NCBI RefSeq assembly: GCF_965279675.1
Contig: NZ_CBDIIJ010000002.1
Coordinates: 2,914,001 to 2,978,000, forward strand
DNA from: Mucisphaera sp965279675
GTDB lineage: Bacteria > Planctomycetota > Phycisphaerae > Phycisphaerales > Phycisphaeraceae
DNA length: 64,000 nucleotides
Reading direction: 5' to 3'
Part shown: positions 29,890 to 41,368 of the stretch, piece by piece
Layout of the letters: each line of letters starts with the position of its first letter
How positions within the stretch are numbered: position 1 is the first letter of the stretch
Made by a program: the position numbers and the translations under genes
The notes under the pieces: generated by a model
Seen by the model: only the letters and a program-made list of their open reading frames with translations
Databases searched by the model: none
What the model was told of the DNA's origin: nothing

Positions 29890-30612
29890 TCAACCGGGAT
29901 CTTCCACGGTGCCCTCACGATAGGCACGGATGGTGGCCCACTGATTGACCGGCTCGAGCGCCTCGGGAAAAGGGATAAACCGGGCCGAGCCGTCGCCATA
30001 GGCGTAATAAGACCCCCCACGGTTGCGATCCGGGTCGCCATGACGGGTGTGATTCACGACCTGAAAGTCGTTGCCGATCCCCTCGAAGAGGTCCATGTAC
30101 CAGTCGCCTCGATCACCCGGCTCTCCCTCGAAGGTGATCTTCTCGCCGAAGTGGATCACCGTCCCCGGCGATGGGACCTCGGGTTGGCGAATCGCTATGC
30201 CCGGCCGGCGCCAGGCGTCAGCGTCGTTCTCTCGCTCGACGACGATGTCATTGAAGCCATTAATGAGATAGCTCCGGGGCCGGCGGTCCTCGGGGGTGTC
30301 GTTGGCATTGCCTTGCTCGGCAGGCTCATCGCTCGGGCAAATAAGAATGTCAGGAACGCCGTAGTACTCCGACATCACTGTCGTCCAGCGGGGAGCGATC
30401 CTCGCCGGATAGAAACTGCGGTTGTCCTGCGCATAGAGCTCCAGAGACAGAGCTAGCGTCCGGATCCGTGTGCCGCAGTTGAGTTGCCGGGCGATCTCCC
30501 TTGCGCTCGACAGGCTCGGCAGTAAGATGCCTATGAGGATCGCAATGATCGAAATCACCACCAGCAACTCGATCAAGGTAAACCCGTAGCGGGAAGGAGT
30601 GGCAGCACCCAT
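29890..30612 (-). CDS. Prepilin-type N-terminal methylation protein
   Basis: A pseudopilin-like protein with the GFTLIELLVVISIIAILIG leader and helix (class III signal cleaved before Phe by prepilin peptidase). Its C-terminal domain ends with a HTRHGDPDRNRGGSYYAYGDGSARF stretch (split over residues 205-229) resembling the H-X9-DG motif common in planctomycete pseudopilins. The ATG at 30,612 is preferred, since it puts the glycine of the leader at residue 10; an upstream start would give an overlong leader. Function in secretion or an appendage is unknown. Confidence 0.82.
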   Translation of the reverse strand: MGAATPSRYGFTLIELLVVISIIAILIGILLPSLSSAREIARQLNCGTRIRTLALSLELYAQDNRSFYPARIAPRWTTVMSEYYGVPDILICPSDEPAEQGNANDTPEDRRPRSYLINGFNDIVVERENDADAWRRPGIAIRQPEVPSPGTVIHFGEKITFEGEPGDRGDWYMDLFEGIGNDFQVVNHTRHGDPDRNRGGSYYAYGDGSARFIPFPEALEPVNQWATIRAYREGTVEDPG

Positions 30613-31084
30613 GACCACACGCACAGGATGGTTGCTCGGGTTTCTCGTCGTGCTTTTGCTCAGCTGGCTCATCTGGGCGGCTCCCTGGCAATCATCCGAG
30701 ATCCAGGTCATTGCGAGTCATCGTGACGGACGCGGAGGCCCGCCTGTGGTGATGATTGCCTTTAATCAAGCCTACGACATCAGCGAGCTCGTCGTCCACA
30801 GGATGGAGCAAAATGACGAAGGCGAATGGCAGGTCCCCAGGTTCGGCCTCGAATCCGACCCTGTCTGGAAGATCATCCCGCGCGGCGCGGAAACCCGACA
30901 GGCCCAGGCCGTGATGTATGGCGACCGGCCGCGTGGTTTCCGACACGAGGTCAGGCCCAGACCCCTCGAACCCGATGGCAGATACCGGGCCACCATCACC
31001 ACCACGAGGGGCACGGCCAGCGTCGACTTCTCGGGCTCACCCCGCCAGGAAGAACCGCCCGACGACGAAGCCGCTGAGAACTGA
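30611..31084 (+). CDS. Hypothetical membrane-anchored protein
   Basis: A protein of 157 residues from the ATG at 30,611: one N-terminal membrane helix (WLLGFLVVLLLSWLIW) and a charged extracytoplasmic domain rich in Arg, Glu and Pro. I do not recognise a family. The ATG overlaps the divergent pseudopilin ATG inside the palindrome CATG at 30,610-30,613, so the two genes share start-codon bases and must use promoters lying within each other's coding region. An upstream GTG at 30,599 is the alternative start. Confidence 0.6.
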   Translation: MTTRTGWLLGFLVVLLLSWLIWAAPWQSSEIQVIASHRDGRGGPPVVMIAFNQAYDISELVVHRMEQNDEGEWQVPRFGLESDPVWKIIPRGAETRQAQAVMYGDRPRGFRHEVRPRPLEPDGRYRATITTTRGTASVDFSGSPRQEEPPDDEAAEN

Positions 31085-31181
31085 CAGGCCTCCATCCCCT
31101 TGATCGACCCCACCGTCTGCGGTTAGCTTGCTCCCCGACTCACGGACGCAGTTTCACACCACGACAGGCGTTGGGATAGAC

Positions 31182-31495
31182 ATGACAACCAAACCGCACG
31201 GACTCGCCGCCGCTCGGAGAGCGTACTGGCGCTGGAACCTCCTTCTGATGAGCGTCCTGCTGCTGCTCTGGGCCTTTGTCAGTTTCGGCCTCGGCATCCT
31301 CTGGGCCGAACCGCTCAACAACTACGCCCCCTTCGGCGTGCCCCTGGGATTCTGGTTTGCCCAGCAGGGCAGCATCGTGGTCTTTGTCTTCATCGTCCTG
31401 ACCTACGCCATCGTCATGAACCGTCTCGACCGCTGGCACCACGAGGACATCACCCGCGAGCACCTCAAGCCGCAGGACGAATCTGGGGAGCAGGC

Positions 31496-31499
<4 letters not shown>
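31182..31499 (+). CDS. Sodium/substrate symporter small subunit (DUF4212 family)
   Basis: A 105-residue protein with two membrane helices (LLLMSVLLLLWAFVSFGLG and GSIVVFVFIVLTYAIVMN) joined by the WAEPLNNYAPFGVPLGFWFAQQG loop typical of DUF4212. This family is the small partner of VC_2705-type sodium:solute symporters. The stop overlaps the start of the large subunit in an ATGA, indicating coupled translation. The ATG at 31,182 is chosen because it begins the conserved Tyr/Trp-rich N-terminus. Confidence 0.85.
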
Positions 31500-33526
<2,027 letters not shown>

Positions 33527-33790
33527 ACCATGATCCGACCAGCTTCCCAGGCCCGCCCAGACCACCAGGCAGGGTCCTGTGTGACGGGCCAGCCGAGCCG
33601 CGCTCCCTATCCAGGCCACCAGACGCAGCAACCCCTTGACGAAACGACAGATAAGCCACCTTGACGCTCAGCGGGCCGGTTTCTAAGGTATGTCGCTTCG
33701 CTCGATCCAGTGATCGGGCAGATCGCCCGGCGATCAATCAGCAATTAGCTGCCAAAAACACCGCCAGGCTGGCCAGCGAGGATACCTCTT

Positions 33791-33979
33791 ATGCTCCCCG
33801 TCCAACGACAGACCCGAACCCAGGGACGCAAGCGTCGCTCCCATGATGCCCTGCGTGCCTCCCAGTGGGTGAACTGCCCCAACTGTGGCAACGCCAAGAC
33901 CCCGCACGCCGCCTGTAACAACTGCGGCTACGTGCGACCGGGACTGACCCTCAAGCTCAAGACCAACAGGGACAGCTAG
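33791..33979 (+). CDS. rpmF: 50S ribosomal protein L32
   Basis: A 62-residue ribosomal protein with a basic N-terminus (KRRSHDALRA) and a four-cysteine zinc ribbon, CPNCG and CNNCGY. It is therefore the zinc-dependent (C+) form. It heads the fatty acid operon, as in many bacteria, and its TAG stop shares one base with the plsX GTG start. The 264 bp upstream hold no gene and probably the operon promoter. Confidence 0.95.
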   Translation: MLPVQRQTRTQGRKRRSHDALRASQWVNCPNCGNAKTPHAACNNCGYVRPGLTLKLKTNRDS

Positions 33980-35007
33980 TGCGCATCGCGATCGATGTCA
34001 TGGGTGGGGATCACGCGCCCGATGCGATCCTCACAGGCTGCCTCGACGCCATCCCGCAGCTGGGTGATACCCACACGATGGTGCTCGTCGGCGATGAATC
34101 CGTCATCAACCACGGGCTCGATCAGCGTGGGCTCAAAGGCCACGCCCAGATCGAAGTGGTGCCCACCACCGAGGTCATCGGCATGGGTGACAGCCCCGTC
34201 GCTGCCCTCCGCGGCAAGCAGGACAGCTCCATCGTCCGGTTGATGGACCTCGGCGGCCGCAAGGCCGGCGACAGCTTCTGCGATGTCGTCCTCAGCGCCG
34301 GCAACACCGGCGCCTGCGTCGCCGCCGCCCAGATGTCCATGCGACGCCTCCCCGGCGTCCACCGCCCCGGCATCGCCGTGACCATGCCCACTTTTGGCGG
34401 GCCCGTCACCGTCTGCGACGTCGGCGCCAACCCCGAACCACGCCCCAGCCACCTCTACCAGTACGGACGCATGGCCGGCATCTATGCCGAGCAGGTCCTG
34501 GGCATCGAAAACCCCAAGATCGCCCTGCTCTCCATCGGCGGCGAGGAATCCAAGGGCAGCGCCCTGGTTAAGGAAACAGCCCAGCTCTTCAAGGCCGACA
34601 AGCAGGCCAACTACGTCGGCTACATCGAAGGACGCGACCTGTTCTTCGGCAAGGCCCACGTCATCGTCACCGAAGGTTTCACGGGGAACGTCGTCCTCAA
34701 GCTCTCCGAGGGTCTCGCCGCTGGTCTGTTCAAGACCATCGGAGCCGAGATCGCCGAAACCTCCCCCGAACTCGCCATGAAGTTTGGGCCGCTCGTCAAG
34801 AGCATCTACAAGAAACACGACTACCACGAGTTTGGCGGGGCCCCCCTGCTCGGGGCCAATGGCATCTGCATGATCCTCCACGGCTCCAGCGAAGCCCGCA
34901 CCGTCGTCGCCGCCATCCGAGCCGCCATCAGCCACGTCGAGCACCGCGTCAACGAACGGCTTATCGAAGCGCTCAGCGACCAGCAGATTCCCGAGGGTGC
35001 GGCATGA
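33979..35007 (+). CDS. plsX: Phosphate acyltransferase PlsX
   Basis: Makes acyl-phosphate from acyl-ACP for phospholipid synthesis. The 342 residues begin with RIAIDVMGGDHAPD and include SAGNTGACVAAAQM, the DVGANPEPRPSHLYQY block and VTEGFTGNVVLKLSEG, all PlsX hallmarks. Starts with GTG overlapping the rpmF stop and itself overlaps fabH by four bases, so it sits in a tightly coupled operon. Confidence 0.96.
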   Translation: MRIAIDVMGGDHAPDAILTGCLDAIPQLGDTHTMVLVGDESVINHGLDQRGLKGHAQIEVVPTTEVIGMGDSPVAALRGKQDSSIVRLMDLGGRKAGDSFCDVVLSAGNTGACVAAAQMSMRRLPGVHRPGIAVTMPTFGGPVTVCDVGANPEPRPSHLYQYGRMAGIYAEQVLGIENPKIALLSIGGEESKGSALVKETAQLFKADKQANYVGYIEGRDLFFGKAHVIVTEGFTGNVVLKLSEGLAAGLFKTIGAEIAETSPELAMKFGPLVKSIYKKHDYHEFGGAPLLGANGICMILHGSSEARTVVAAIRAAISHVEHRVNERLIEALSDQQIPEGAA

Positions 35008-36014
35008 TTCAGCGGCCCGGCCACAGCCGGGGCGTGCGCCTGGCCGGCACTGGGCTGGCCGTGCCCGACCGCGTGCTGAACAACAAAGACCTCAGCGAGA
35101 TCGTCGACACCTCCGACGACTGGATCACCAAGCGCACCGGCATCTCCGAACGCCGGATCGCCAGCGATGACCAGACCGTCATCGACCTCGGCGAGCAGGC
35201 CCTTCGCCAGGCCCTTGAAGAGGCCAGCACAGACCCGAGTGATCTCGATCTGGTCATCCTCGCCACCATGACCCCAGAAATGGCCTGCCCCTCGAGTGCC
35301 GCACAGATGGCCGCTCAGGTCGGCGCGGTACCAGCCGGAGCCATGGACCTCTCCGCCGCCTGCTCGGGCTTCGTCTACGCCCTCAATGTAGCTGCAGGAC
35401 TCATCCAGGCCGGCCACTACAAGAACATCGGCGTCGTCGGGGCCGAGACGATGAGCCGCGTGCTCGATTTCACCGACCGCAGGACCTGCGTGCTCTTCGG
35501 CGACGGAGCAGGAGCCGCCGTCGTCACCGCCGACGACAACCCCGAAACAGGCTGTCTCTTCCAGACCATGCGGAGCGACGGCAGCCGATGGGGTGAGCTC
35601 TATCTGCCCAGGCACGAAGGCCACCTGCCGACAGACGCCCCTGACGACGTCTTCTCCGGCAACTACGGCAAACTCCAGATGAACGGCCGCGAGGTCTTCA
35701 AGTTCGCCGTAACGACCACCGAAGCCATCATCGACGAGACCCTGGCCACGACCGGCGTCGATCCCGCCGACCTCGCGATGGTCATCCCCCACCAGTCCAA
35801 CCGCAGAATCCTCGAGGCCGCCCGGCATCGGCTCGACCTCCCGCCCGAGAAGTTCTGCATCAACATCGACCGCTACGGCAACACCTCCGCCGCCAGCGTC
35901 CCCATCGCCCTGCACGAGCAGCGCAGCGAAGGACGCATCAAGTCAGGCGACCTGGTCCTCTTCCTCGCCATCGGAGGCGGGCTCACCTGGACCACCAGCC
36001 TCTGGCGCGTGTAA
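35004..36014 (+). CDS. fabH: 3-oxoacyl-ACP synthase III (FabH)
   Basis: Starts fatty acid chains by condensing acetyl-CoA with malonyl-ACP. The thiolase-fold triad is visible: Cys in DLSAACSGFVYAL, His in VIPHQSNRRI and Asn in RYGNTSAASVPIAL. The C-terminal GGGLTWTTSLWRV ending is also typical. Length 336. It overlaps plsX and precedes fabD by 45 bp. Confidence 0.96.
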   Translation: MIQRPGHSRGVRLAGTGLAVPDRVLNNKDLSEIVDTSDDWITKRTGISERRIASDDQTVIDLGEQALRQALEEASTDPSDLDLVILATMTPEMACPSSAAQMAAQVGAVPAGAMDLSAACSGFVYALNVAAGLIQAGHYKNIGVVGAETMSRVLDFTDRRTCVLFGDGAGAAVVTADDNPETGCLFQTMRSDGSRWGELYLPRHEGHLPTDAPDDVFSGNYGKLQMNGREVFKFAVTTTEAIIDETLATTGVDPADLAMVIPHQSNRRILEAARHRLDLPPEKFCINIDRYGNTSAASVPIALHEQRSEGRIKSGDLVLFLAIGGGLTWTTSLWRV

Positions 36015-36059
36015 GCCACTATCCACCCAGCTAAACCCGTTCGCTAACGAGACCCGCTT

Positions 36060-37010
36060 ATGGCCCCCGAATCCCAGACAGACGCCAGCCCCAGCCTCAT
36101 CGCGCTGCTGTGCCCCGGCCAGGGCGCCCAGCACGTCGGCATGGCCAAGGCCTGGTGCGAAAAATCCCAGGCCGCCCGCGACACTTTCGAACGTGCCAAC
36201 GACCTGCTCGGCTACGACCTGACCACCCTCTGCTTCGACGGGCCTGAAGACCAGCTCGCCAGGACCGACCGGGCCCAGCCGGCCATCTACACCGCTTCAG
36301 TCGCCAGCTACCGCGGGCTCCTCGAAGCCGGTGAGATCAACCCGGATCACATCGCCATGACCGCCGGCCTGAGCCTCGGGGAGTTCACCGCCCTGCACCT
36401 CGCCGGAGCCCTCTCTTTCGAAGACGGGCTACGCCTGGTCGATCTCCGCGGCAAAGCGATGCAGGACGCCGCCGAAGCCGCCGACTCCAGCATGGTCGCC
36501 ATCACCGGCGACGCCGACGAAGCAACCATCAACGAGCTCTGTGACAAAGCCCGAGGGGACGGCGTGCTCGTGCCCGCCAACTTCAACTCGCCCATGCAGG
36601 TCGTCATCAGCGGCAGCCGCGACGCCTGCGACCGAGCCGTCTCCGTCGCCAGCGAGATGGGCCTCAAGCCGACCCCACTCGTCGTCGCAGGGGCCTTTCA
36701 CTCGCCGCTCATGGCACCCGCCGCCGAACGGCTCAGCGAAGCCCTGGAGCAGGTCAGCTGGTCCATGCCGACCCGCCCGGTCCTCTCCAACGTCACCGGC
36801 AAACCCCACGACGCCGACGCCGCGAGCATCCGCCAGAAACTGGTCGACCAGCTCACCTCACCGGTCCGCTGGTCACAGTCGATGCAACTCGCCGCCGAAC
36901 GCTACAGCAGCAGTCAGTTCATCGAGCTCGCTCCGGGCAAGGTGCTCTCCGGCCTCATGAAGCGCATCGACCGCTCGATCAAAGTCCAGAACCACGCCCA
37001 GCCCGCCTGA
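36060..37010 (+). CDS. fabD: Malonyl-CoA:ACP transacylase (FabD)
   Basis: Loads malonyl groups onto ACP. The GQGAQHVGM block, the nucleophile Ser in GLSLGEFTALHLAG, the partner Arg about 25 residues later, and the His in AGAFHSPLM are all present. Length 316 is standard. It lies between fabH and fabG in the type II fatty acid operon. Confidence 0.95.
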   Translation: MAPESQTDASPSLIALLCPGQGAQHVGMAKAWCEKSQAARDTFERANDLLGYDLTTLCFDGPEDQLARTDRAQPAIYTASVASYRGLLEAGEINPDHIAMTAGLSLGEFTALHLAGALSFEDGLRLVDLRGKAMQDAAEAADSSMVAITGDADEATINELCDKARGDGVLVPANFNSPMQVVISGSRDACDRAVSVASEMGLKPTPLVVAGAFHSPLMAPAAERLSEALEQVSWSMPTRPVLSNVTGKPHDADAASIRQKLVDQLTSPVRWSQSMQLAAERYSSSQFIELAPGKVLSGLMKRIDRSIKVQNHAQPA

Positions 37011-37064
37011 TCCACCACGACACGCCACCCAGGCCAATCAGGCCCAGACCGAAAGCCAGAAAGC

Positions 37065-37814
37065 ATGAGTCAGGAACAACCCCAACGCGTCGCCATCGTC
37101 ACCGGTGCCTCTCGCGGCATCGGCGCCGAGGCCGCCAAGGCTCTCGCCAGACAAGGTCGGCATGTCGTCTGTGTCGCCCGCAGCGCCCCCAAGCTCGAGG
37201 AGATCAAGGCCGCCATCGAAGCCGAAGGCGGGTCCGCCTCAACCGCCACCTGCGATATCAGTGAAAAAGGTTCACTTGCCGCCGTGGTCGAAGCCACCGT
37301 CGAAGCCCATGGCCGCCTGGACATCCTCGTCAACAACGCCGGGATCACCCGCGACAACCTCTTCCTCCGCATGAGCGACGAGGAATTCGACGACGTCATC
37401 GCTACCAACCTCCGATCCGTGTTCGAGTCCTGCAAAGCCGCCGCCCGCCCGATGATGCGCGGCAAATGGGGCCGGATCATCAATATCGGCTCGGTCTCGG
37501 GCATCGTCGGCAACGCCGGACAAGCCAACTACGCCGCCGCCAAAGCCGGCGTCGTCGGCCTCACCAAGTCCATCGCCAAGGAACTCGCCCCCAAGCAGAT
37601 CACGGCCAACGTGATCGCCCCGGGCTTCATCCAGACAGACATGACCGACGTTCTGCCCGATGCGATCAAAGACAACGTCAAGCAGGTCACGCCCCTCCGA
37701 CGCTTCGGCCAGGTCGCCGAGATCGCCCACGCCGTCGCCTTCCTCGCCGCCGAAGATGGCGGTTACGTGACCGGTCAGGTCATCACCGTCGATGGTGGGA
37801 TGACCATGGTATAA
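37065..37814 (+). CDS. fabG: 3-oxoacyl-ACP reductase (FabG)
   Basis: An NADPH-dependent short-chain dehydrogenase that reduces the ketoacyl-ACP intermediate. The Rossmann motif is TGASRGIGAEAA, the structural NNAGITRDN motif is present, the active-site Ser lies in IGSVSG and the YAAAKAG block gives the catalytic Tyr and Lys. The GGYVTGQVITVDGGMTMV end is typical. 249 residues. Confidence 0.95.
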   Translation: MSQEQPQRVAIVTGASRGIGAEAAKALARQGRHVVCVARSAPKLEEIKAAIEAEGGSASTATCDISEKGSLAAVVEATVEAHGRLDILVNNAGITRDNLFLRMSDEEFDDVIATNLRSVFESCKAAARPMMRGKWGRIINIGSVSGIVGNAGQANYAAAKAGVVGLTKSIAKELAPKQITANVIAPGFIQTDMTDVLPDAIKDNVKQVTPLRRFGQVAEIAHAVAFLAAEDGGYVTGQVITVDGGMTMV

Positions 37815-37997
37815 ACCCGAAAACTCCGGAGGATCGACCCAAAACGGGTTGTTTCATCCGAAAAAGACGGGCCAGAGAGGCCCGCAGCATCGCCCCAGCG
37901 GGTCGGCCGATGCTTGGCAATCCGTATACCCCGCGATATAGTCCCGCGTTACCACGCCGGAGCACGGACAGCAGGGCGTGAGCCCGTTTAGGAGAGC

Positions 37998-38249
37998 ATG
38001 ATGAACGAATCCGAGATCCAGGAAAAAGTCGTCGCCATCGTCGCCGAACAGATGGGCGTCGATAAAGGCGAGATTAACCGCGACACCAATTTCGTGAACG
38101 ACCTCAACGCCGACAGCCTCGACACCGTCGAACTGGTTATGGAATTCGAAGACGAATTCGAAACCTCCATCCCGGACGAAGAAGCCGAGAAGATCCAGAC
38201 CGTGGGTCAGGCCATCGACTTCATCAAGAGCCAGACCGCCGACAAGTGA
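37998..38249 (+). CDS. acpP: Acyl carrier protein
   Basis: An acidic carrier of 82-83 residues; the phosphopantetheine serine is in the DSLDTVELVMEFEDEF block. Two adjacent ATG codons start it (MMNESE); either may be used. A 183-bp gap with AT-rich elements (around 37,925-37,950) separates it from fabG, so it may have its own promoter to allow the high ACP level needed. Confidence 0.96.
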   Translation: MMNESEIQEKVVAIVAEQMGVDKGEINRDTNFVNDLNADSLDTVELVMEFEDEFETSIPDEEAEKIQTVGQAIDFIKSQTADK

Positions 38250-38375
38250 TCCCTACGGACGCCTACCGCTCCGACTCACGCGTCGCCACCCCCGAGAAAG
38301 CCAACAGCCTCCCCGCTGCAGCCTTTATCCTGAACGTGGCCGCGCATCACCCCGAAACGGAACCTATTTATCACG

Positions 38376-39617
38376 ATGGCTGACCGTCGCGTCGCGATCA
38401 CCGGCCTGGGCTGGGTCACCAGCCTTGGGACATCCCTCGATGACGTCTGGCAGAAACTGCTCGACGGCACGAGCTTTATCCATGACATCACCACCTTCGA
38501 TGCCTCCGAGTACACCACCCGCTTCGCCGGCGAGGTGAACAACTGGCCCGGCATCCCTAGCGTCGATAAACGCGAACTCAAGCGCATGGACCGCTTCGCC
38601 CAGTTCGCCCTCGGTGCCAGCATCGACGCCGTCGCCGATTCCGGCATCGACTTCTCCAAGGAAGACCCCTGGCGCTGTGGCGTCAACATCGGCTCGGGTG
38701 TCGGCGGCATCGGCGAGTTCGCCGACGGCCACCAGAAGCTCATCGAGAAGGGCCCGGCCCGTGTCAGCCCCTTCATGGTCCCGAAGATGATGTGTAACGC
38801 CGGAGCCGGTAACGTCTCCATCCACTTCGGCATCAAGGGCCCCAACTCCGCCATCGCCACCGCCTGCGCCAGCGCCGGCCACTCCATCGGCGAGGCCGCT
38901 CAGTCCATCCGACACAACGTCTCCGACGTCATGATCGCCGGCGGCTCCGAAGCCGCCGTCACCGCCATGGGACTCGCCTGCTTCACGGCCATCAAGGCCC
39001 TCTCCAAGCGAAACGACGACCCCCAGAAGGCCTCCCGCCCCTTCGATAAGGATCGCGACGGCTTCATCCTCGCCGAGGGAGCCGGCATCCTCATCCTCGA
39101 AGAGATGGAACACGCCAAGGCACGCGGGGCGAAGATCTACGCCGAGTTCACCGGCTACGGCCAGTCCGCCGACGGCTACCACATCACCGCTCCCGATGAG
39201 AACGGCACCGGTGCCGCGCACGCCATGAAACGAGCCTTGGCCGACGGCAAGCTCAACGCCACCGATGTCGACTACATCAACGCCCACGGCACCAGCACAC
39301 CCCTTGGCGACCTCGCCGAGACCCGGGCCATCAAGAGCGTCTTCGACAACGGCGAGGTCACAAAGATCCCTGTCAGCTCAACCAAGAGCATGACCGGCCA
39401 CCTCCTCGGAGCCTCGGGCGGGGTCGAGGCCATCATCGCCTGCAAGGCCCTCCACACAGGCATGGTCCCCCCGACGATCAACCACAACGAGCCCAGCGAA
39501 GGCTGCGACCTCGACTACGTGCCCAACACCGCGCGCCAGGTCGATCCCAAAGTTGCCATCAGCAACTCCTTTGGCTTCGGCGGGCACAACGTCTGTCTCG
39601 CCTTCAACAAGGTCTAG
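38376..39617 (+). CDS. fabF: 3-oxoacyl-ACP synthase II (FabF)
   Basis: The elongating condensing enzyme of fatty acid synthesis, 413 residues. The triad is intact: Cys in ATACASAGHSIGEA, His in NAHGTSTPLGD and His in KSMTGHLLGASGG. The GFGGHN stretch near the C-terminus is typical. It is the last gene of the fab cluster, downstream of acpP as in E. coli and many other bacteria. Confidence 0.96.
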   Translation: MADRRVAITGLGWVTSLGTSLDDVWQKLLDGTSFIHDITTFDASEYTTRFAGEVNNWPGIPSVDKRELKRMDRFAQFALGASIDAVADSGIDFSKEDPWRCGVNIGSGVGGIGEFADGHQKLIEKGPARVSPFMVPKMMCNAGAGNVSIHFGIKGPNSAIATACASAGHSIGEAAQSIRHNVSDVMIAGGSEAAVTAMGLACFTAIKALSKRNDDPQKASRPFDKDRDGFILAEGAGILILEEMEHAKARGAKIYAEFTGYGQSADGYHITAPDENGTGAAHAMKRALADGKLNATDVDYINAHGTSTPLGDLAETRAIKSVFDNGEVTKIPVSSTKSMTGHLLGASGGVEAIIACKALHTGMVPPTINHNEPSEGCDLDYVPNTARQVDPKVAISNSFGFGGHNVCLAFNKV

Positions 39618-39725
39618 GCAAAGCCTCACAGGGTTTCTGACGCCAGCCAAGCAATGGGCGTCCCCTGTTCCGCGTTGACCGCTAAACTGTAATATGAGTG
39701 CAACCCGCTTTAGAAGGCAGACGCG

Positions 39726-39983
39726 ATGGTCAACCTGATTTCCACCCTCGGCTTCATCGGCCCCCTGGGCTGGACCGAAACCATCGTCATCGCCGTCATC
39801 GGCCTCCTCTTCTTCGGCAAACGCCTCCCCGAAGTCGGCCGCAGCCTCGGCAAGGGCATCGTCGAATTCAAGAAGGGCCTCTCAGGCATCGAGTCCGAGG
39901 TCTCCAAATCGCCAGACCCGCCCAGAATCGAAAATAACGAGCCCACCTCGACCGACACCCAGAGCCAGAAGGAAACCACCTAA
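39726..39983 (+). CDS. tatA: Twin-arginine translocase subunit TatA
   Basis: An 85-residue Tat component that oligomerises to pass folded proteins across the membrane. It has the expected short membrane helix (TETIVIAVIGLLFFGKRLPEVGR, FG hinge), an amphipathic helix GRSLGKGIVEFKKGL, and a polar tail. No tatC is nearby. Its size and FGxxLPEVGRSLG hinge fit TatA/E better than TatB. Confidence 0.88.
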   Translation: MVNLISTLGFIGPLGWTETIVIAVIGLLFFGKRLPEVGRSLGKGIVEFKKGLSGIESEVSKSPDPPRIENNEPTSTDTQSQKETT

Positions 39984-40039
39984 CCCCGCCTTGACCCTCC
40001 CCTGCCAAGGTTAGAAACTACACAACACGTGTCCCACAA

Positions 40040-40113
40040 GGGCGGTTAGCTCAGTTGGCTAGAGCGCATCGTTCACACCGATGAGGTCGCTGGTTCGAGT
40101 CCAGTACCGCCCA
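40040..40113 (+). tRNA. tRNA-Val(CAC), integration target
   Basis: A 74-nt cloverleaf with acceptor GGGCGGT/ACCGCCC, anticodon stem CATCG/CGATG around loop TTCACAC (anticodon CAC) and T arm CTGGTTCGAGTCCAG. CCA is not encoded. A tyrosine recombinase gene on the opposite strand ends inside it (stop at 40,075-40,073), and a 24-bp copy of its 3' end recurs at 52,412. The tRNA itself is intact. Confidence 0.95.
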
Positions 40114-41365
40114 CTTGACCGATATTTTCAAGAGTGCACACAACTGCATCACGATGCACAACTACGTTCCTGGGGTCGTCAGCGGTGTTTAGCGATTCGC
40201 TGTTCTGAGATGTGCCACGCTGTGCAGAGACCTGCTGCATGGGATTTTGCAGCGCGCTGCATCCGCTCACAGCAGCCTCGTAATGTGCGTCTGTGACTTG
40301 AGCGTAGTGTTTCACCGCAACCGCCACCGTGTTACCCAGCCACTGAGCGACTACGTGAACCGGGTGAACTTGCATGAGTTCGGTCTGCCGAGTGCTCCGC
40401 AGGTTGTGCCAGAGTTTGGGCCAAGGCGTGAGCCCCGCTCTGCGCACGATCCGCCGAAGGTGCGTGCTGGGATTCTTGTTATCACCGATCTGGGTTGGGA
40501 TGAGGAACTCAGCACCCTCAGGAGCAGCTTCAAAAGCCTCCCGTAAATGAGTTTCAAGCTGCGGGAAGATCGGCAAGTCACGGGCTCCCTTGCCCTGCTT
40601 ACGGGTCTTGGGGCTGGTGATCCGTATCCGCTTTCGCTCCCAGTCCACATCACTCCACCGTAGATTCTGGATCTCAGAGGGGATCCTCAGGCCCCCGTAA
40701 CGCCCGAGGGCGAACAGCAGCCGCCACTCGGGGCCTGGGCAAGCGTCTAGAACCCTCTGGGCATCAGCCTGGGTGATGAACCGCTGACGCTCCGGGTTGC
40801 CCTGTACGGTGGCCTTGAGCCCCTCGAAAGGGTTCTCATCGATCAGCTTCCGTTTGCAAGCAGCGCTAAAGAACTGACGAGCACGTCCCACCATCCGACA
40901 CGCCGTATTCTCGGCGAGCCCCTGCTTCACCTTCAGGGCGATAGAGAAAGCCTCCGCCTCAGCAGGCGTAATGGATCTCAGCGAGCGCTGGGAGCCGAAG
41001 AAGGCGAGCAGATGCTTCTCAGCCCGCCTGTAGGTCGCTTGCGTGGCCTCCTCTACGTCCTGACGCTCGGAGCAGTAGGTCTGGATGAACTCGCCAAGCT
41101 TAGCGGTGCCTACCGGCTCACACAGCCCCACGGCCGCGATGCGGTTGCGCAGCTGGACCGACAGTTCACTCAACCTACGCAGCGTCAGAGGCTTGGGAGA
41201 GCCTCCACTGGCCTTGGCGTTGATCAGATCTTCAACAAGCAGCTTGATGCCGGTCGCCTGCTTGTCGGTGATCTTCCCCAGCGTGATGGTTCTGCGAATC
41301 CCTTCGGAATCCGCGAATTGGATACTCCACGAGTCGGTCTTCTTTGAGGCATAAAGTGTTGCCAT
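40073..41365 (-). CDS. int: Tyrosine recombinase (integrase) 1
   Basis: A 430-residue site-specific recombinase. The C-terminal catalytic domain shows the conserved Arg in YGGLRIPSE, the HxLR box in WHNLRSTRQTEL and the Tyr nucleophile in QWLGNTVAVAVKHYAQV; an N-terminal SAM-like arm domain lies around residues 70-160. The last residues, GGTGLEPATSSV, are translated from the reverse strand of tRNA-Val, a common sign of an integrase abutting its att site. It is the last gene of a leftward operon and closely resembles the second integrase at 52.4 kb. Confidence 0.9.
   Translation of the reverse strand: MATLYASKKTDSWSIQFADSEGIRRTITLGKITDKQATGIKLLVEDLINAKASGGSPKPLTLRRLSELSVQLRNRIAAVGLCEPVGTAKLGEFIQTYCSERQDVEEATQATYRRAEKHLLAFFGSQRSLRSITPAEAEAFSIALKVKQGLAENTACRMVGRARQFFSAACKRKLIDENPFEGLKATVQGNPERQRFITQADAQRVLDACPGPEWRLLFALGRYGGLRIPSEIQNLRWSDVDWERKRIRITSPKTRKQGKGARDLPIFPQLETHLREAFEAAPEGAEFLIPTQIGDNKNPSTHLRRIVRRAGLTPWPKLWHNLRSTRQTELMQVHPVHVVAQWLGNTVAVAVKHYAQVTDAHYEAAVSGCSALQNPMQQVSAQRGTSQNSESLNTADDPRNVVVHRDAVVCTLENIGQVGGTGLEPATSSV
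40090..40113. repeat. Attachment-site repeat, left copy (tRNA-Val 3' end)
   Basis: It comprises CTGGTTCGAGTCCAGT, then A, then CCGCCCA, the last 24 bases of the tRNA. It matches 52,412-52,435 at 23 of 24 positions (A versus G in the middle). This is the expected form of an att core for a recombinase that targets the T arm and acceptor stem. Confidence 0.75.
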
Positions 41366-41368
41366 GCT

